Positions 18,881 through 27,358 of a stretch of DNA of 64,000 bases are shown here, in pieces. Source of the stretch: Pseudomonadota bacterium. Its GTDB lineage: Bacteria > Myxococcota_A > Polyangia > Polyangiales > Polyangiaceae. The position numbers and the translations under genes are program-made. The notes beneath the pieces were generated by a model. That model was not told the origin of the DNA and did no database searches. It worked only from the letters and a program-made list of their open reading frames with translations. How positions within the stretch are numbered: position 1 is the stretch's first letter; each line of letters opens with the position of its first letter. The stretch lies in NCBI GenBank assembly GCA_023402175.1, contig JAEXCN010000352.1, positions 1 to 64,000 on the forward strand, given 5' to 3'.

Positions 18881-19287
18881 GCATTGTACCGCGCCTGAGC
18901 CGCCCCATGTAGAGGAGGTCTCTGGACGCGACGTCGCTCGATGGGCGAACGGGATTGTCCGAAAACGCCAAGACGAGCCGCGGCCGTGGTCGCTACGGTG
19001 CGGTGACCCTATTCGCTCGACTCGCCTTTTGGTCGCCAGCATCGCGGGCCTTCCCGCGATGTTTGCGTGCACCTCCTCGAACGACGCCGGCGGCGGCCGG
19101 GAGCAGGCGCCGGACGCTGGCACCGGCTCTTGCCCGCGCTCGATCTCGCCGCCACGCATGCGAAGGCGGGGACCTCGCCACACCGCGCCGGCGTCCGATG
19201 AGACAGACGTCGAAGGCGGCCGACAGACCGGATCGCAACGTCGCGTGAAATTCTGCACGCGGAGAGCAGCCCAGAGAGGAAATGAGA
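18881..19287. other. Intergenic region without a supported gene
   Basis: This 407 bp stretch separates the AraC regulator from the vWA lipoprotein gene. In one plus-strand frame, 19031-19130 reads LLVASIAGLPAMFAC followed by TSSNDAGGG, which looks like a lipoprotein signal peptide and linker. There is no ATG or GTG start in place, and the frame soon loses any resemblance. It may be a relic. Promoters for the divergent AraC gene and for the vWA gene should lie here, and AGAGAGGA at 19273-19280 is the ribosome binding site of the vWA gene. Confidence 0.4.
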
Positions 19288-20433
19288 ATGAAGGTAGTGA
19301 AGATTGTGACGGCGGTGGTGCTCGCGATCGGGCTCTCCGCGGCATGCAGTGAGCCGACGACTGGGACGCCATCGAACGTGCCTTCGTCGGGGGGCGACGG
19401 TGAGGCGAATGGCTTGCCGCCCGACCCCGGAGGCGAGCTTCCGGCCACGACGATCAACAACCTGAAGCCGGCTGCATCGTTCTCGGCGCCCGCGACACCG
19501 GGAGGGACGGTGCGCGTCACCCTCCTCGGGCTCATCGATCCCGTCACGCAGCAGCCGATCGAGTTCAAGGCGAACGAGACCGTCTTCCTCGCGGAGGACG
19601 GCGTGGTGAAGTCGCTCCGCATCACGCAGGGCGCGAAGGACAACAAGCTCCCGTTCGACCTCACGTTCGTCGTCGACAACTCCGGGAGCATGGGTGAAGA
19701 GGCGGACAGCATCGCGAACAAGATCGTCAAATTCGTGAACGTCGTGTCTGCGGGCGGCGCGGACCTGCGCGTCGCGGTCGTCGGGTACGACGGCTACGTG
19801 ACAGGTGCCATCAACTTCAGCGATGCGGCGACGATCGAAGCGTACCTGAAGCGCGAAGGCCTGACCGGGACGGACCGCACGTACGGCTTCGGGGGCGCCG
19901 ATGCGACCACGCTCGAGCAGAAGGCGAACGAGCAGGCGGCAGCCGAGGGCGAGACCTCCGGAGGGGAGAACGGCATCGTCGCGATCAAGTTCGCCGAGGC
20001 GAACTTCGCCTTTCGGCCCGACTCGCAGCGCATCTTCGTCAACTTCACGGATGAGCCGACCCAGCCTGGCGGCTCGACCGCGATCGCGACGAAGACGCTG
20101 TGTGCGCGGTGGAAACCGCAGAACGGCACGATCCACACGGTCTGGAGCGGCTCCGAGTCGCTCGCGTCCGACAGCGGCGTGACCTGGATCGAGAACGAGG
20201 AGGAGAACCCGGCAGACCTCTCGGCCTGCACCCCTGGCGGCGTCGTGAAGACGGTGAAAGAAGACGCGACCGACCTCGACCTCACCACGCTTCCGATGAC
20301 GGACGCTCTCAAGAACAGCGCGCTCGTCGAGTTCAACAGCAACGACCCTATGGGCCCGCACAACATCACGATCGTCGTGAAGAACGGCTCGACCTCGGAC
20401 GGCAAGACCGAGTTCGTGGATGTGGCGTACTGA
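19288..20433 (+). CDS. von Willebrand factor A domain lipoprotein
   Basis: 381 aa. The lipobox LSAAC (Cys20) is followed by a Pro/Gly/Ser linker. The vWA domain begins at about residue 122 (LPFDLTFVVDNSGSMGEEAD) with an intact metal-ion-dependent adhesion site D130-x-S132-x-S134. The start at 19288 is preferred over the ATG at 19282 because AGAGAGGA at 19273-19280 is only 1 nt from the latter but 7 nt from the former. vWA domains bind protein ligands through the divalent metal, so a cell-surface adhesion or scaffolding role is inferred. The gene is isolated: AraC lies upstream in divergent orientation and a response regulator downstream in convergent orientation. Confidence 0.88.
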   Translation: MKVVKIVTAVVLAIGLSAACSEPTTGTPSNVPSSGGDGEANGLPPDPGGELPATTINNLKPAASFSAPATPGGTVRVTLLGLIDPVTQQPIEFKANETVFLAEDGVVKSLRITQGAKDNKLPFDLTFVVDNSGSMGEEADSIANKIVKFVNVVSAGGADLRVAVVGYDGYVTGAINFSDAATIEAYLKREGLTGTDRTYGFGGADATTLEQKANEQAAAEGETSGGENGIVAIKFAEANFAFRPDSQRIFVNFTDEPTQPGGSTAIATKTLCARWKPQNGTIHTVWSGSESLASDSGVTWIENEEENPADLSACTPGGVVKTVKEDATDLDLTTLPMTDALKNSALVEFNSNDPMGPHNITIVVKNGSTSDGKTEFVDVAY

Positions 20434-20586
20434 ACGCGCTCGATGGTGCGCCTCAACGCCGCCTGATGCCGCTGCCAGCCACCGGAACGAGCGAGCAGAC
20501 CGCGCGCATTGTCCACGCGGGGCGAGGCGGCCAAGGCGTCTGCCGGTTGCGCACCGGTTCTGCACTGCTTGTCCCCGATGCTTGTT

Positions 20587-20615
20587 GATCGCGCTCCTTT
20601 CGATGGAGCGCGATC
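20587..20615 (+). terminator. Bidirectional hairpin between convergent genes
   Basis: A perfect 11-bp stem (20587-20597 with 20605-20615, 7-nt loop) lies between the vWA gene and the convergent response regulator gene. No T-tract follows, so termination is inferred from stem strength and position. Apart from it, the 296 bp gap shows no gene. Confidence 0.5.
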
Positions 20616-20729
20616 GCTCACGGTCGAGAGCGCCTCCTGGAGCCGGAACGGGCGAACGTACGAGGTCGCGGGCACGGTCACCCGACGTGAACGAGCGCGT
20701 CGACTGGCCCTCGACGGGCTCTGACGACG

Positions 20730-21083
20730 TCAGCCGCGGCCTTGGCGGGCGACCCAGTCGACGGCGGCGTCGAGCTCGTCCGGCTTCGTGAACACCGGCC
20801 CGAATGCGGACGTCTTCTCGACGACGTCGCCCTTGCTCGTGCTGGTGAAGAACGCGATCGGCAGCGCGGACTCCCCGGCGCGGAGGCGGGCCGCGACATC
20901 GACGCCGAAGCCGTCGCCGAGGTCGTAGTCGAGCAGCGCGCACGCGATCGTGCTCGCATCGACCATCGAGGCGCTCGCACACGAGTCGTGCTCGACGACC
21001 TCGAACCCAGCCGCGCGGACGCGTCGTGCCACCGTCACACGAGCGACGGCGGAGTCGTCGGCGATCAACACGCGGTGCGACAT
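20730..21083 (-). CDS. Single-domain response regulator
   Basis: 117 aa consisting only of a CheY-like receiver domain. The acidic pocket Asp9-Asp10, the phosphoacceptor Asp52 in LLDYDLGDG, the switch Thr80 in FFTS and the invariant Lys100 in FTKP are all present, so it should be phosphorylated by a histidine kinase. No output domain and no kinase gene are adjacent. It probably acts by protein-protein contact, like CheY or the single-domain regulators common in myxobacteria. It is divergent from the metallo-beta-lactamase-fold gene. Confidence 0.9.
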   Translation of the reverse strand: MSHRVLIADDSAVARVTVARRVRAAGFEVVEHDSCASASMVDASTIACALLDYDLGDGFGVDVAARLRAGESALPIAFFTSTSKGDVVEKTSAFGPVFTKPDELDAAVDWVARQGRG

Positions 21084-21257
21084 GGCGCGAGGATAGCGCC
21101 ACCCCGCTCACGAGCGCAGCTCGGAAGAGCGCGCGCCACTGCCCCAAATCGGTGCACGCAGCGCGAGCGTGGGCGGTCCGGTTTGGGGCTCCTCGACGAG
21201 AACCGGCGGGTTTTCCGCGGTGCCCGGCGTGGCATCGCTCTTGAACGAGCGGGCCGC

Positions 21258-22013
21258 ATGAAGATTCGATTCTGGGGCGTTCGGGGCAGCATCGCGTCGC
21301 CCGGTCGCGACACGGCGCTCGTCGGCGGCAACACGAGCTGCGTCGAGCTCGCGTGCGGTGATGCTCGCATCGTCCTCGACGGCGGCACCGGACTTCGCGC
21401 GCTCGGCAATCATCTGATCGCGAGCGGGGCGACACGTGAGCCGCTCGCGATGACGCTCCTCCTCTCGCACTACCACTGGGATCACATCCAGGGACTTCCG
21501 TTCTTCGTTCCGATCTACATGAAGGACATGTCGCTCACGATCGTGGGCGGGCAGAACGGCGTCACGAGCGTTCGCGAGACACTCGAGCGGCAGATGAGCG
21601 CGCCCGTGTTCCCCGTGCGCCTCGATGAGGTCGGCGCGCGGATCACGACGCGCGAGGTCAAGCTCGGTGAGGTCTTCGCCGTCGGCGATGCGAAGGTCCG
21701 CGTCGCGCGCGGCAATCACCCGGGCGGCGTCGTCGCATATCGGATCGAGCACGAAGGCAAGAGCATCGTGTACGCGACCGACACCGAGCACTACGCCTGC
21801 GTCGATCCGGCGCTCCGCGCGCTCGCCGAAGGCGCGGACGTCCTCGTGTATGACTCGCAATACACGCCCGAGGAGTACAGAGCGAAGGTCGGCTGGGGAC
21901 ACTCGACGTACGTCGCGGGCGCGGACCTCGCGCGATCCGCCGGCGTGGGGACGTACGTACTGTTCCAACGCGCCGGCTCGACGTCGGGCGGAACACGATC
22001 GGTCGCATCCTGA
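21258..22013 (+). CDS. Metallo-beta-lactamase-fold hydrolase with altered C-terminus
   Basis: 251 aa. The N-terminal 235 residues follow the MBL fold closely. MKIRFWGVRGSIASPG is the usual start, LLLSHYHWDHIQGLPF holds the HxHxDH zinc ligands (His71, His73, Asp75, His76), YATDTEH carries a further metal ligand Asp, and GHSTYVAGADLA the last His. Family members continue after the LVLFHH position with a helical end. Here the sequence switches at about base 21965 to an unrelated tail (RAGSTSGGTRSVAS), while another frame encodes a Fis-type helix-turn-helix-like segment. A deletion or frameshift probably truncated the gene. The fold may still be active. Confidence 0.75.
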   Translation: MKIRFWGVRGSIASPGRDTALVGGNTSCVELACGDARIVLDGGTGLRALGNHLIASGATREPLAMTLLLSHYHWDHIQGLPFFVPIYMKDMSLTIVGGQNGVTSVRETLERQMSAPVFPVRLDEVGARITTREVKLGEVFAVGDAKVRVARGNHPGGVVAYRIEHEGKSIVYATDTEHYACVDPALRALAEGADVLVYDSQYTPEEYRAKVGWGHSTYVAGADLARSAGVGTYVLFQRAGSTSGGTRSVAS

Positions 22014-22081
22014 AAGGCGAGCGCGAGAGCATCACCGCGGAGGGCGATCGGGAGAGCACGCCCGGCGACGAGGACGCCTGA
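21971..22081 (+). pseudogene. Possible remnant of a Fis-type helix-turn-helix tail
   Basis: In the frame +2 relative to the upstream hydrolase, the sequence reads RRLDVGRNTIGRILKGERES and ends with a stop at 22079-22081. This resembles the last helices of NtrC-type sigma-54 activators (AAxxLGxxRNTLxRKL). It has no start codon of its own. It would fit the leftover 3' end of a regulator gene joined to the hydrolase by a deletion. The match is short, so the call is tentative. Confidence 0.3.
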
Positions 22082-22277
22082 AGCGAGCGCGACGAACGCT
22101 CCGCGTCAGGAGTCGAGCACAGCCGGTTCGGAAAGCTGACTCTTCGCGTCACGGCCGATCAGCGAAGTGCCGTTCGCGCTCGTGATCGTCGCCGTTTCGA
22201 CGCGTGGTGTCGCAGAAATCCCGGCCGATTGCGTCGGCGTGGAGATGGTCCCGCATCTGGGCTATGGTCCGCGCCCC

Positions 22278-23249
22278 ATGCCGACGTTCAGCCGCGAAGA
22301 GGTCCGCGCTCTCTACGATCAGCCGCTCCTGCCGCTTCTCGACGAGGCGCGCCGCGTCCACCTCGCGCACCATCCCGACAACGAGGTCCAGCTCTGCACG
22401 CTCCTCAGCGTGAAGACCGGCGGCTGCCCCGAGGACTGCGCGTACTGCCCGCAGTCGAGCCACTACGAGACGAGCACCAGCCCGGAGAAGATGCTCGACG
22501 TCGAGCACGTCATCGCGAGCGCGAAGCGCGCGAAGGAGCTCGGCTCGACGCGCTTCTGCATGGGCGCGGCGTGGCGCGAGGTGAAGGACGGTCCGGCGTT
22601 CGACCGCGTCGTCGACATGGTGAAGGGCGTGAAGGAGCTCGGCCTCGAGGCGTGCGTGACGCTCGGCATGCTCGACGAGAAGCAGGCGAAGAAGCTCGCC
22701 GACGCCGGGCTCGACGCCTACAACCACAACCTCGACACGAGCCGCGAGCACTACCGGTCGATCATCAAGACGCGCACGTACGACGATCGACTCCGCACGC
22801 TCGATAACGTCCGCAAGGCCGGCATCACGGTGTGCTCGGGCGGCATCATCGGCATGGGCGAGACCACCGACGATCGCTGCGAAATGCTCCGCACGCTCGC
22901 CAACCTCGATCCGCAGCCGGAGAGCGTGCCGATCAATGCGCTCGTCCCCGTCGAGGGGACCCCGCTCGCGCTCGCGAAGCCCGTCGATCCGCTCGACCTC
23001 GTTCGCATGATCGCGGTCGCGCGCATCCTGATGCCGAAGTCGCGCGTGCGCCTCTCGGCGGGTCGCACGTCGCTGACCCGCGAGGCGCAGATGCTCTGCA
23101 TGCTCGCGGGCGCAAACTCGATCTTCTACGGCGACAAGCTCCTCACGACGCCGAACCCGGACGAGGACGACGACATGGCGCTCATCCGCGATGCGGGCCT
23201 CCAGGCGATGCCGGCGCGGGCGACGACGGACAGCGCCGAAGCGGAGTGA
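22278..23249 (+). CDS. bioB: Biotin synthase BioB
   Basis: 323 aa. Radical-SAM enzyme that inserts sulfur into dethiobiotin, the last step of biotin synthesis. The SAM-cluster motif CPEDCAYC (Cys50, Cys54, Cys57) is complete. Family blocks QSSHYET, FCMGAAWRE, CVTLGMLDEKQAKKLADAG, DAYNHNLDTSREHY, SGGIIGMGE and RLSAGRTSLTREAQMLCMLAGANSIFYGDKLLTT follow in order, including the residues of the 2Fe-2S sulfur-donor site. The frame is open from 22167, but the ATG at 22278 matches the normal N-terminus. No other bio gene is adjacent. Downstream, GAGCGGAGCGAGCTCGG-like direct repeats occupy the gap to the next, convergent gene. Confidence 0.97.
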   Translation: MPTFSREEVRALYDQPLLPLLDEARRVHLAHHPDNEVQLCTLLSVKTGGCPEDCAYCPQSSHYETSTSPEKMLDVEHVIASAKRAKELGSTRFCMGAAWREVKDGPAFDRVVDMVKGVKELGLEACVTLGMLDEKQAKKLADAGLDAYNHNLDTSREHYRSIIKTRTYDDRLRTLDNVRKAGITVCSGGIIGMGETTDDRCEMLRTLANLDPQPESVPINALVPVEGTPLALAKPVDPLDLVRMIAVARILMPKSRVRLSAGRTSLTREAQMLCMLAGANSIFYGDKLLTTPNPDEDDDMALIRDAGLQAMPARATTDSAEAE

Positions 23250-23362
23250 GCTCCGTCGTGCCGGAGCAGGCACGAGGATCCTGAGCGGAGCGAGCTCGGC
23301 CACTCCGGTGAGCGGCGCGAGCTCGGTCGCTTTTCAGTGAGCGGAGTGACGTCCGCAGCGCC

Positions 23363-24397
23363 TCACTTGCACTGCGCCGGGTCGACGAGCGTGCACTTGC
23401 CGCCGGTGCAGTCAGCGAACACATCGCATCCGGGCGCATCCTCGGGGCCGTCGACGGTGCACGCCGCGCCGTCGGGGAGGGGATCGACGCACTTGCCCGG
23501 CGTGACCTCGATTCCGTCGGGATTGCCGGTGATGCTCGAGCCCTTGCAGCTACCGCGCTCGCAGCGATGCGTCAGATCGCACGTCTCGCCCGCCTTCACG
23601 TAGACGATACGCGCGCACTTCTTGTCCGTGCCGCAGTCGAGGCCCTTCGCACACTCGTCGAAGCCGGAGCACGCGGCGCCTTCACCGAGGCCGGTCGCGC
23701 ATTTCTTGTCCACGCACCGTAGATCTCCGCTGCAGTCGCTGCGCGAGGTGCAGTCCGAACCGGCACCGCCGGGCGCCTTGCACGTGGCCTTGCCCGCGCC
23801 GAACGAGCACCGGAGCCCCTTGTCGCAGCGAACGTCCTCGTCGCCTGAGCCAAAACATTCTTCGCCTGCCTTCGCGATCTTGATGGCGACACACTTGCCG
23901 GTGTCGCTCGTCGCGTTGCATGAGGCGCCCTCGACGCAATCACTCGATCGTGTGCATTTGCCGCCGATCGGAGCGCGCGCCGCGCACTTCCCGCAATTCG
24001 AGTTGGCCTCGGTCAGGCACGCGCCGCCCTTGCACTGATAGCCGTCGGCGCATGCCGCGCCATCTTCGAGGGTACCGCCCGTGAGATCCTCGCAGGAGAG
24101 CTCCTCACCGTCGCACGACGTGGCCGAGGAGATCTTCTTGCTGCACGCAGCGATCTGCCCGGCGAGGTTCGTCACGCCCGGCGCGGCGAGGGCCCTCGCG
24201 CACGCCGCTTCGAACCGGGCTCGCTCGTAGCCAAGGCTCGCAGCGCCGTCCGAGCAACGCTCGGCGTAGGAGACGAGGGCATTGGCGTATTCGGCGCACG
24301 CGCCGCCCCCTCCTTCGGATCCGTCCGATCCAGAGCAAGCTGCGAGGAGGAGAAAGAGAGCTGCACCCGACGTGAGAAAGCTGATCGTACGCGTCAT
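23363..24397 (-). CDS. Cys-rich lipoprotein, paralogue 1
   Basis: 344 aa. The signal peptide ends in the lipobox LLAAC, then comes a Gly/Ser stretch. A short helical domain follows (about residues 35-100, AEYANALVSYAERCS and AGQIAACSKKI). The rest is a chain of short disulfide-type units such as DGAACADGYQCKGGACL, GGKCTRSSDCVEGASC and AGSDCTSRSDCSGDLRC, reminiscent of Dickkopf N-terminal-like Cys-rich modules. It probably sits on the outer membrane. It shares this architecture and the N-terminus MTRT with the next gene, and the two stand in tandem. The ATG at 24397 starts the signal peptide, although the frame is open further upstream. Function unknown. Confidence 0.8.
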   Translation of the reverse strand: MTRTISFLTSGAALFLLLAACSGSDGSEGGGGACAEYANALVSYAERCSDGAASLGYERARFEAACARALAAPGVTNLAGQIAACSKKISSATSCDGEELSCEDLTGGTLEDGAACADGYQCKGGACLTEANSNCGKCAARAPIGGKCTRSSDCVEGASCNATSDTGKCVAIKIAKAGEECFGSGDEDVRCDKGLRCSFGAGKATCKAPGGAGSDCTSRSDCSGDLRCVDKKCATGLGEGAACSGFDECAKGLDCGTDKKCARIVYVKAGETCDLTHRCERGSCKGSSITGNPDGIEVTPGKCVDPLPDGAACTVDGPEDAPGCDVFADCTGGKCTLVDPAQCK

Positions 24398-24550
24398 CGT
24401 ACTAGCTCTACCGCAAGACGCGTGCGCGGGCCCAGAACGCGGGATTCCGCGCACTTGGCCCGCCGCCGCTTCGAGCTAGGTCTGACCGCCGCGCCCTACG
24501 TGTGAACGTAGATGCACGGGTACGTGATGCTCTCTCTCTCTCTGCGAGAT

Positions 24551-25648
24551 TCAATGGCAGGCGGTCGCGTCGGGGAGCACGCAATGTCCGCCCAGGCATC
24601 GGGCGAAGTGATCACACACGAGGCCCGATTTCAGCTGATCGATGCCACACGCATTGCCGTCAGCGAGCGCGTCCATGCACGTGGCCGGGCCGGAGGGAAC
24701 GACCTTCCCGTCCTCCTTCTGCTCGACGCGCTGGAGGCACACGCCGCGCTCGCAGCGGCGGACACCGTTGCACTCTTCGCCGGACTTCACGTAGACGACC
24801 TTCTGGCAAGTCTTGTCGCAACCCAGGCCTTCGGCACATTCGTCGTACGCCGTGCAGGCCTGTCCTTCGGTGGGGCGGCGGGAGCATTTCCCGGAACGGC
24901 ACACGAGGCCGAGTTGGCAGGCCAGGGTGTCGTCGCACCCGCCGCCTTCGCCCTGGTTCGCGACGCACTTGCCGGACTTCGCGTCCTTGGTCGCGACATC
25001 GCAGTGCGCTCCGATATTGCAGAAGTTCTGCGCGCTGCACTCCTCGCCCGACTTCACGAGCTTGTGCACGGAGCACGTGCCGACCATGCTCTTGCCGTCG
25101 AAGTCACAGCTCGCGATCTCGCCGTCGGCGGTGGCACAATCGGATGCCAACAAGCACGGACCACCGGCTTTGATCTGCGGAGCGCACTTTCCGCAACCGG
25201 TCTCGTCGAGCATGCAGAAGCGGCTCTGGCACTGCGAGCGCGCTCCGCACGGTGCGCCGTCCGGGAGGGTGCCCGCCGGCAGCTCGCACTCCGGGATCTT
25301 CGCATCGCACGCGGCCGACTTGCGAAGCTCGCTACACCGCGCTTGCGTTTGACGGAGATTCTCCGTTCCACTCGCACCGAGCTCGCGTGCGCAGACTCTC
25401 CGGAAGCGCTGCACTGCATACGGCGAGTCGTTCATGAGGCCGCCACAACGGTGCGTCCATTCGACCTGCGCCTTGTAGAGGTCGTCACACGCCTGCTCGT
25501 CGGCAGTGCGCGGCGCCGACGACTCCGAGTTCGACGACGAACCGCCGCTGGGGTCGTCTGCGCTCTTCTTCCGCTCGGCGTTGCTCCCGCACGCGGCGAC
25601 CACGAACAGCAAGAGCGTCGCGACGGAGATCCCTTTGGTGCGAGTCAT
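24551..25648 (-). CDS. Cys-rich lipoprotein, paralogue 2
   Basis: 365 aa, with the same layout as the downstream neighbour: signal peptide with lipobox VVAAC, a charged linker, a helical domain with CDDLYKAQVEWTHRCGG, then repeated units such as GAPCGARSQCQSRFCM, GGPCLLASDCATADGEIAS and GQACTAYDECAEGLGC. The blocks GEGGGCDDTLACQLGL and ARIVYVKAGETC / QKVVYVKSGEEC (the latter here) show that the two genes arose by duplication. Start at the ATG at 25648, where the signal peptide begins. A cell-surface structural or binding role is likely but unproven. An intergenic gap of 153 bp separates the two copies. Confidence 0.8.
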   Translation of the reverse strand: MTRTKGISVATLLLFVVAACGSNAERKKSADDPSGGSSSNSESSAPRTADEQACDDLYKAQVEWTHRCGGLMNDSPYAVQRFRRVCARELGASGTENLRQTQARCSELRKSAACDAKIPECELPAGTLPDGAPCGARSQCQSRFCMLDETGCGKCAPQIKAGGPCLLASDCATADGEIASCDFDGKSMVGTCSVHKLVKSGEECSAQNFCNIGAHCDVATKDAKSGKCVANQGEGGGCDDTLACQLGLVCRSGKCSRRPTEGQACTAYDECAEGLGCDKTCQKVVYVKSGEECNGVRRCERGVCLQRVEQKEDGKVVPSGPATCMDALADGNACGIDQLKSGLVCDHFARCLGGHCVLPDATACH

Positions 25649-25695
25649 GGCCCTCGCGCGTCGCAAGGAGCGTGCGCGGACCGAGCGACGCTCCT

Positions 25696-27336
25696 CTACC
25701 GTAGTGGCGATTCGGCGTTCGCGATCGCCGGGCGCGGCAGCATCGGCGCGAGATCGGCCTTTCCGCGTTGCGAGTACAGATAGAGGTCGAATACGCGCGC
25801 CGTCCGGCCGCCGCGGAGGACGCGCACGCGGCTCTGCGAGACACGTACGTGCGCAGGAAGCTGATCCGCGCCGTCACCACCGAAACGGTTGTCCGTGACG
25901 AAGAGGACGTTGTCGGCACGACGCCACGTATCGCGTGGAAGCCAGCGATCGAAGTCGTCGGGGATCGGTGTCGCGCAGCCGACGCGCACGCCGGGGAGCG
26001 CGGCGTGGAGCTGCGCGCAAATCGTCCAGTGCGGACCGATGACGACGACCTCGCGCCCCTCGGGATCGAACGGCGTCGCTGCGAGCGCCATCTGCTCGCG
26101 CACCGCACCGATGGCCTGCGGCCAGCCGTAGAGCTCGTTCGCGATGTTAGCCTGCGGATCGATGCTCTCCGGAACGAGCCGCGATGCTGCGGGCACGAGC
26201 ACCCACGCGTGCACGATCAGGGTGAACGCTCCGGCGACGGCCATCGCGGAGATCACGAGGCGTCTGCGAACGAAGTCGACGCCGTCCGCCGCGCGCCGAG
26301 CTGCGTGGATCGGCAGCGCGAGCAGCGGCGGCGCGATCCAGTGCGGCTCCGCCACGGGGCTCCAGATGCAGAGCGCCACGAGCGGCACGAGCGGCACGGC
26401 GAACGTCCAGAAGAGGACGCGCGAGGCGACGTCGTCGTTCCGGCGGCGTACGAGGTCGCGCGCGACGAGCACCGCGAGCCACACGACGACCGGCGACAGG
26501 TACACGAGCTGCCCGCCGAGGAGCGCGCCGAAGTTCTTCAGCGCGAGCCCTGCGCCGTCTTGTGTCTCGACGAATCGATGATGCAACATCGGCCAGCCCA
26601 GCCGAGCTTCGTAGAGCACGAACGGTACGTCGACGACGATCCCCGCGCCGAGACCCGCCCACGGCCAGATCGAGCGCGCAGCGCGCACCGTGCCCGGACT
26701 TTCGTCGGAGCGTGCGATCTGCACGTACACGATCACGAGCGCAACGAGCAGCAGGAACCCGGAGACCTTCGCGGAGGCGGCGATGCCCGCGAGCAGACCC
26801 GCGCCGAGGAGCGCGCCCGCCGTACGGATCGACGGCACGAAGCGCCGCGAGCTCGGCGGCGCGTCTCCACTTTTGGGGGCTCCAGCTCGTTCCGCGTCCG
26901 GAGCACGCGGCGACAGTCCCACGATCGCGAGGCCGATCGCTCCGAGCCACAACGGCGCGAGCACGAGATCGGGCGTGAGCGCGAAGAGGCCGACGGCGAT
27001 CTCGGGCACGAGCGCGACGACGAGCCCTGCGATCACGGCAGGTCGCTTGGCGGCTCCTGCCGCGCGCGCGACGGCGACGACCAGCCAGGGCACGAGCGTC
27101 GAGATGACCGCCGTGACCACGTGCGTGCATGCCGGAGTGGGCACGGCGCCCTCGCCGATGAGTCGCGCGACGAGACCGACGAGCCCGGGATGATCGAGGT
27201 AAGCCGGCTGAGGATGCACGGCCCACGACGCGTAGAGTGCCTCGCTGTCACCGAACCCGACGCGCGAAGCTGCCCATAGCCGCAGGCCGAAGAGGACGAC
27301 GCTGACGGCGACGAGAGGGAGCATGGGCGGGATCAC
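25696..27336 (-). CDS. GT39/ArnT-like membrane glycosyltransferase
   Basis: 546 aa with about ten hydrophobic segments. The first loop contains GFGDSEALYASWAVHPQPAY and LDHPGLVGLVARL, the acidic-residue region and HP motif typical of PMT_2/GT39 enzymes that use polyprenyl-phosphate sugars. The C-terminal 130 residues form a soluble extracytoplasmic domain. The start is GTG at 27336 or ATG at 27324. The gene follows lpxB with a 22 bp gap on the same strand, so it may modify lipid A or another envelope glycan. The substrate is inferred from context only. Confidence 0.85.
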   Translation of the reverse strand: MIPPMLPLVAVSVVLFGLRLWAASRVGFGDSEALYASWAVHPQPAYLDHPGLVGLVARLIGEGAVPTPACTHVVTAVISTLVPWLVVAVARAAGAAKRPAVIAGLVVALVPEIAVGLFALTPDLVLAPLWLGAIGLAIVGLSPRAPDAERAGAPKSGDAPPSSRRFVPSIRTAGALLGAGLLAGIAASAKVSGFLLLVALVIVYVQIARSDESPGTVRAARSIWPWAGLGAGIVVDVPFVLYEARLGWPMLHHRFVETQDGAGLALKNFGALLGGQLVYLSPVVVWLAVLVARDLVRRRNDDVASRVLFWTFAVPLVPLVALCIWSPVAEPHWIAPPLLALPIHAARRAADGVDFVRRRLVISAMAVAGAFTLIVHAWVLVPAASRLVPESIDPQANIANELYGWPQAIGAVREQMALAATPFDPEGREVVVIGPHWTICAQLHAALPGVRVGCATPIPDDFDRWLPRDTWRRADNVLFVTDNRFGGDGADQLPAHVRVSQSRVRVLRGGRTARVFDLYLYSQRGKADLAPMLPRPAIANAESPLR

Positions 27337-27358
27337 GAGGCCACGTGTCGGAGCTTAC

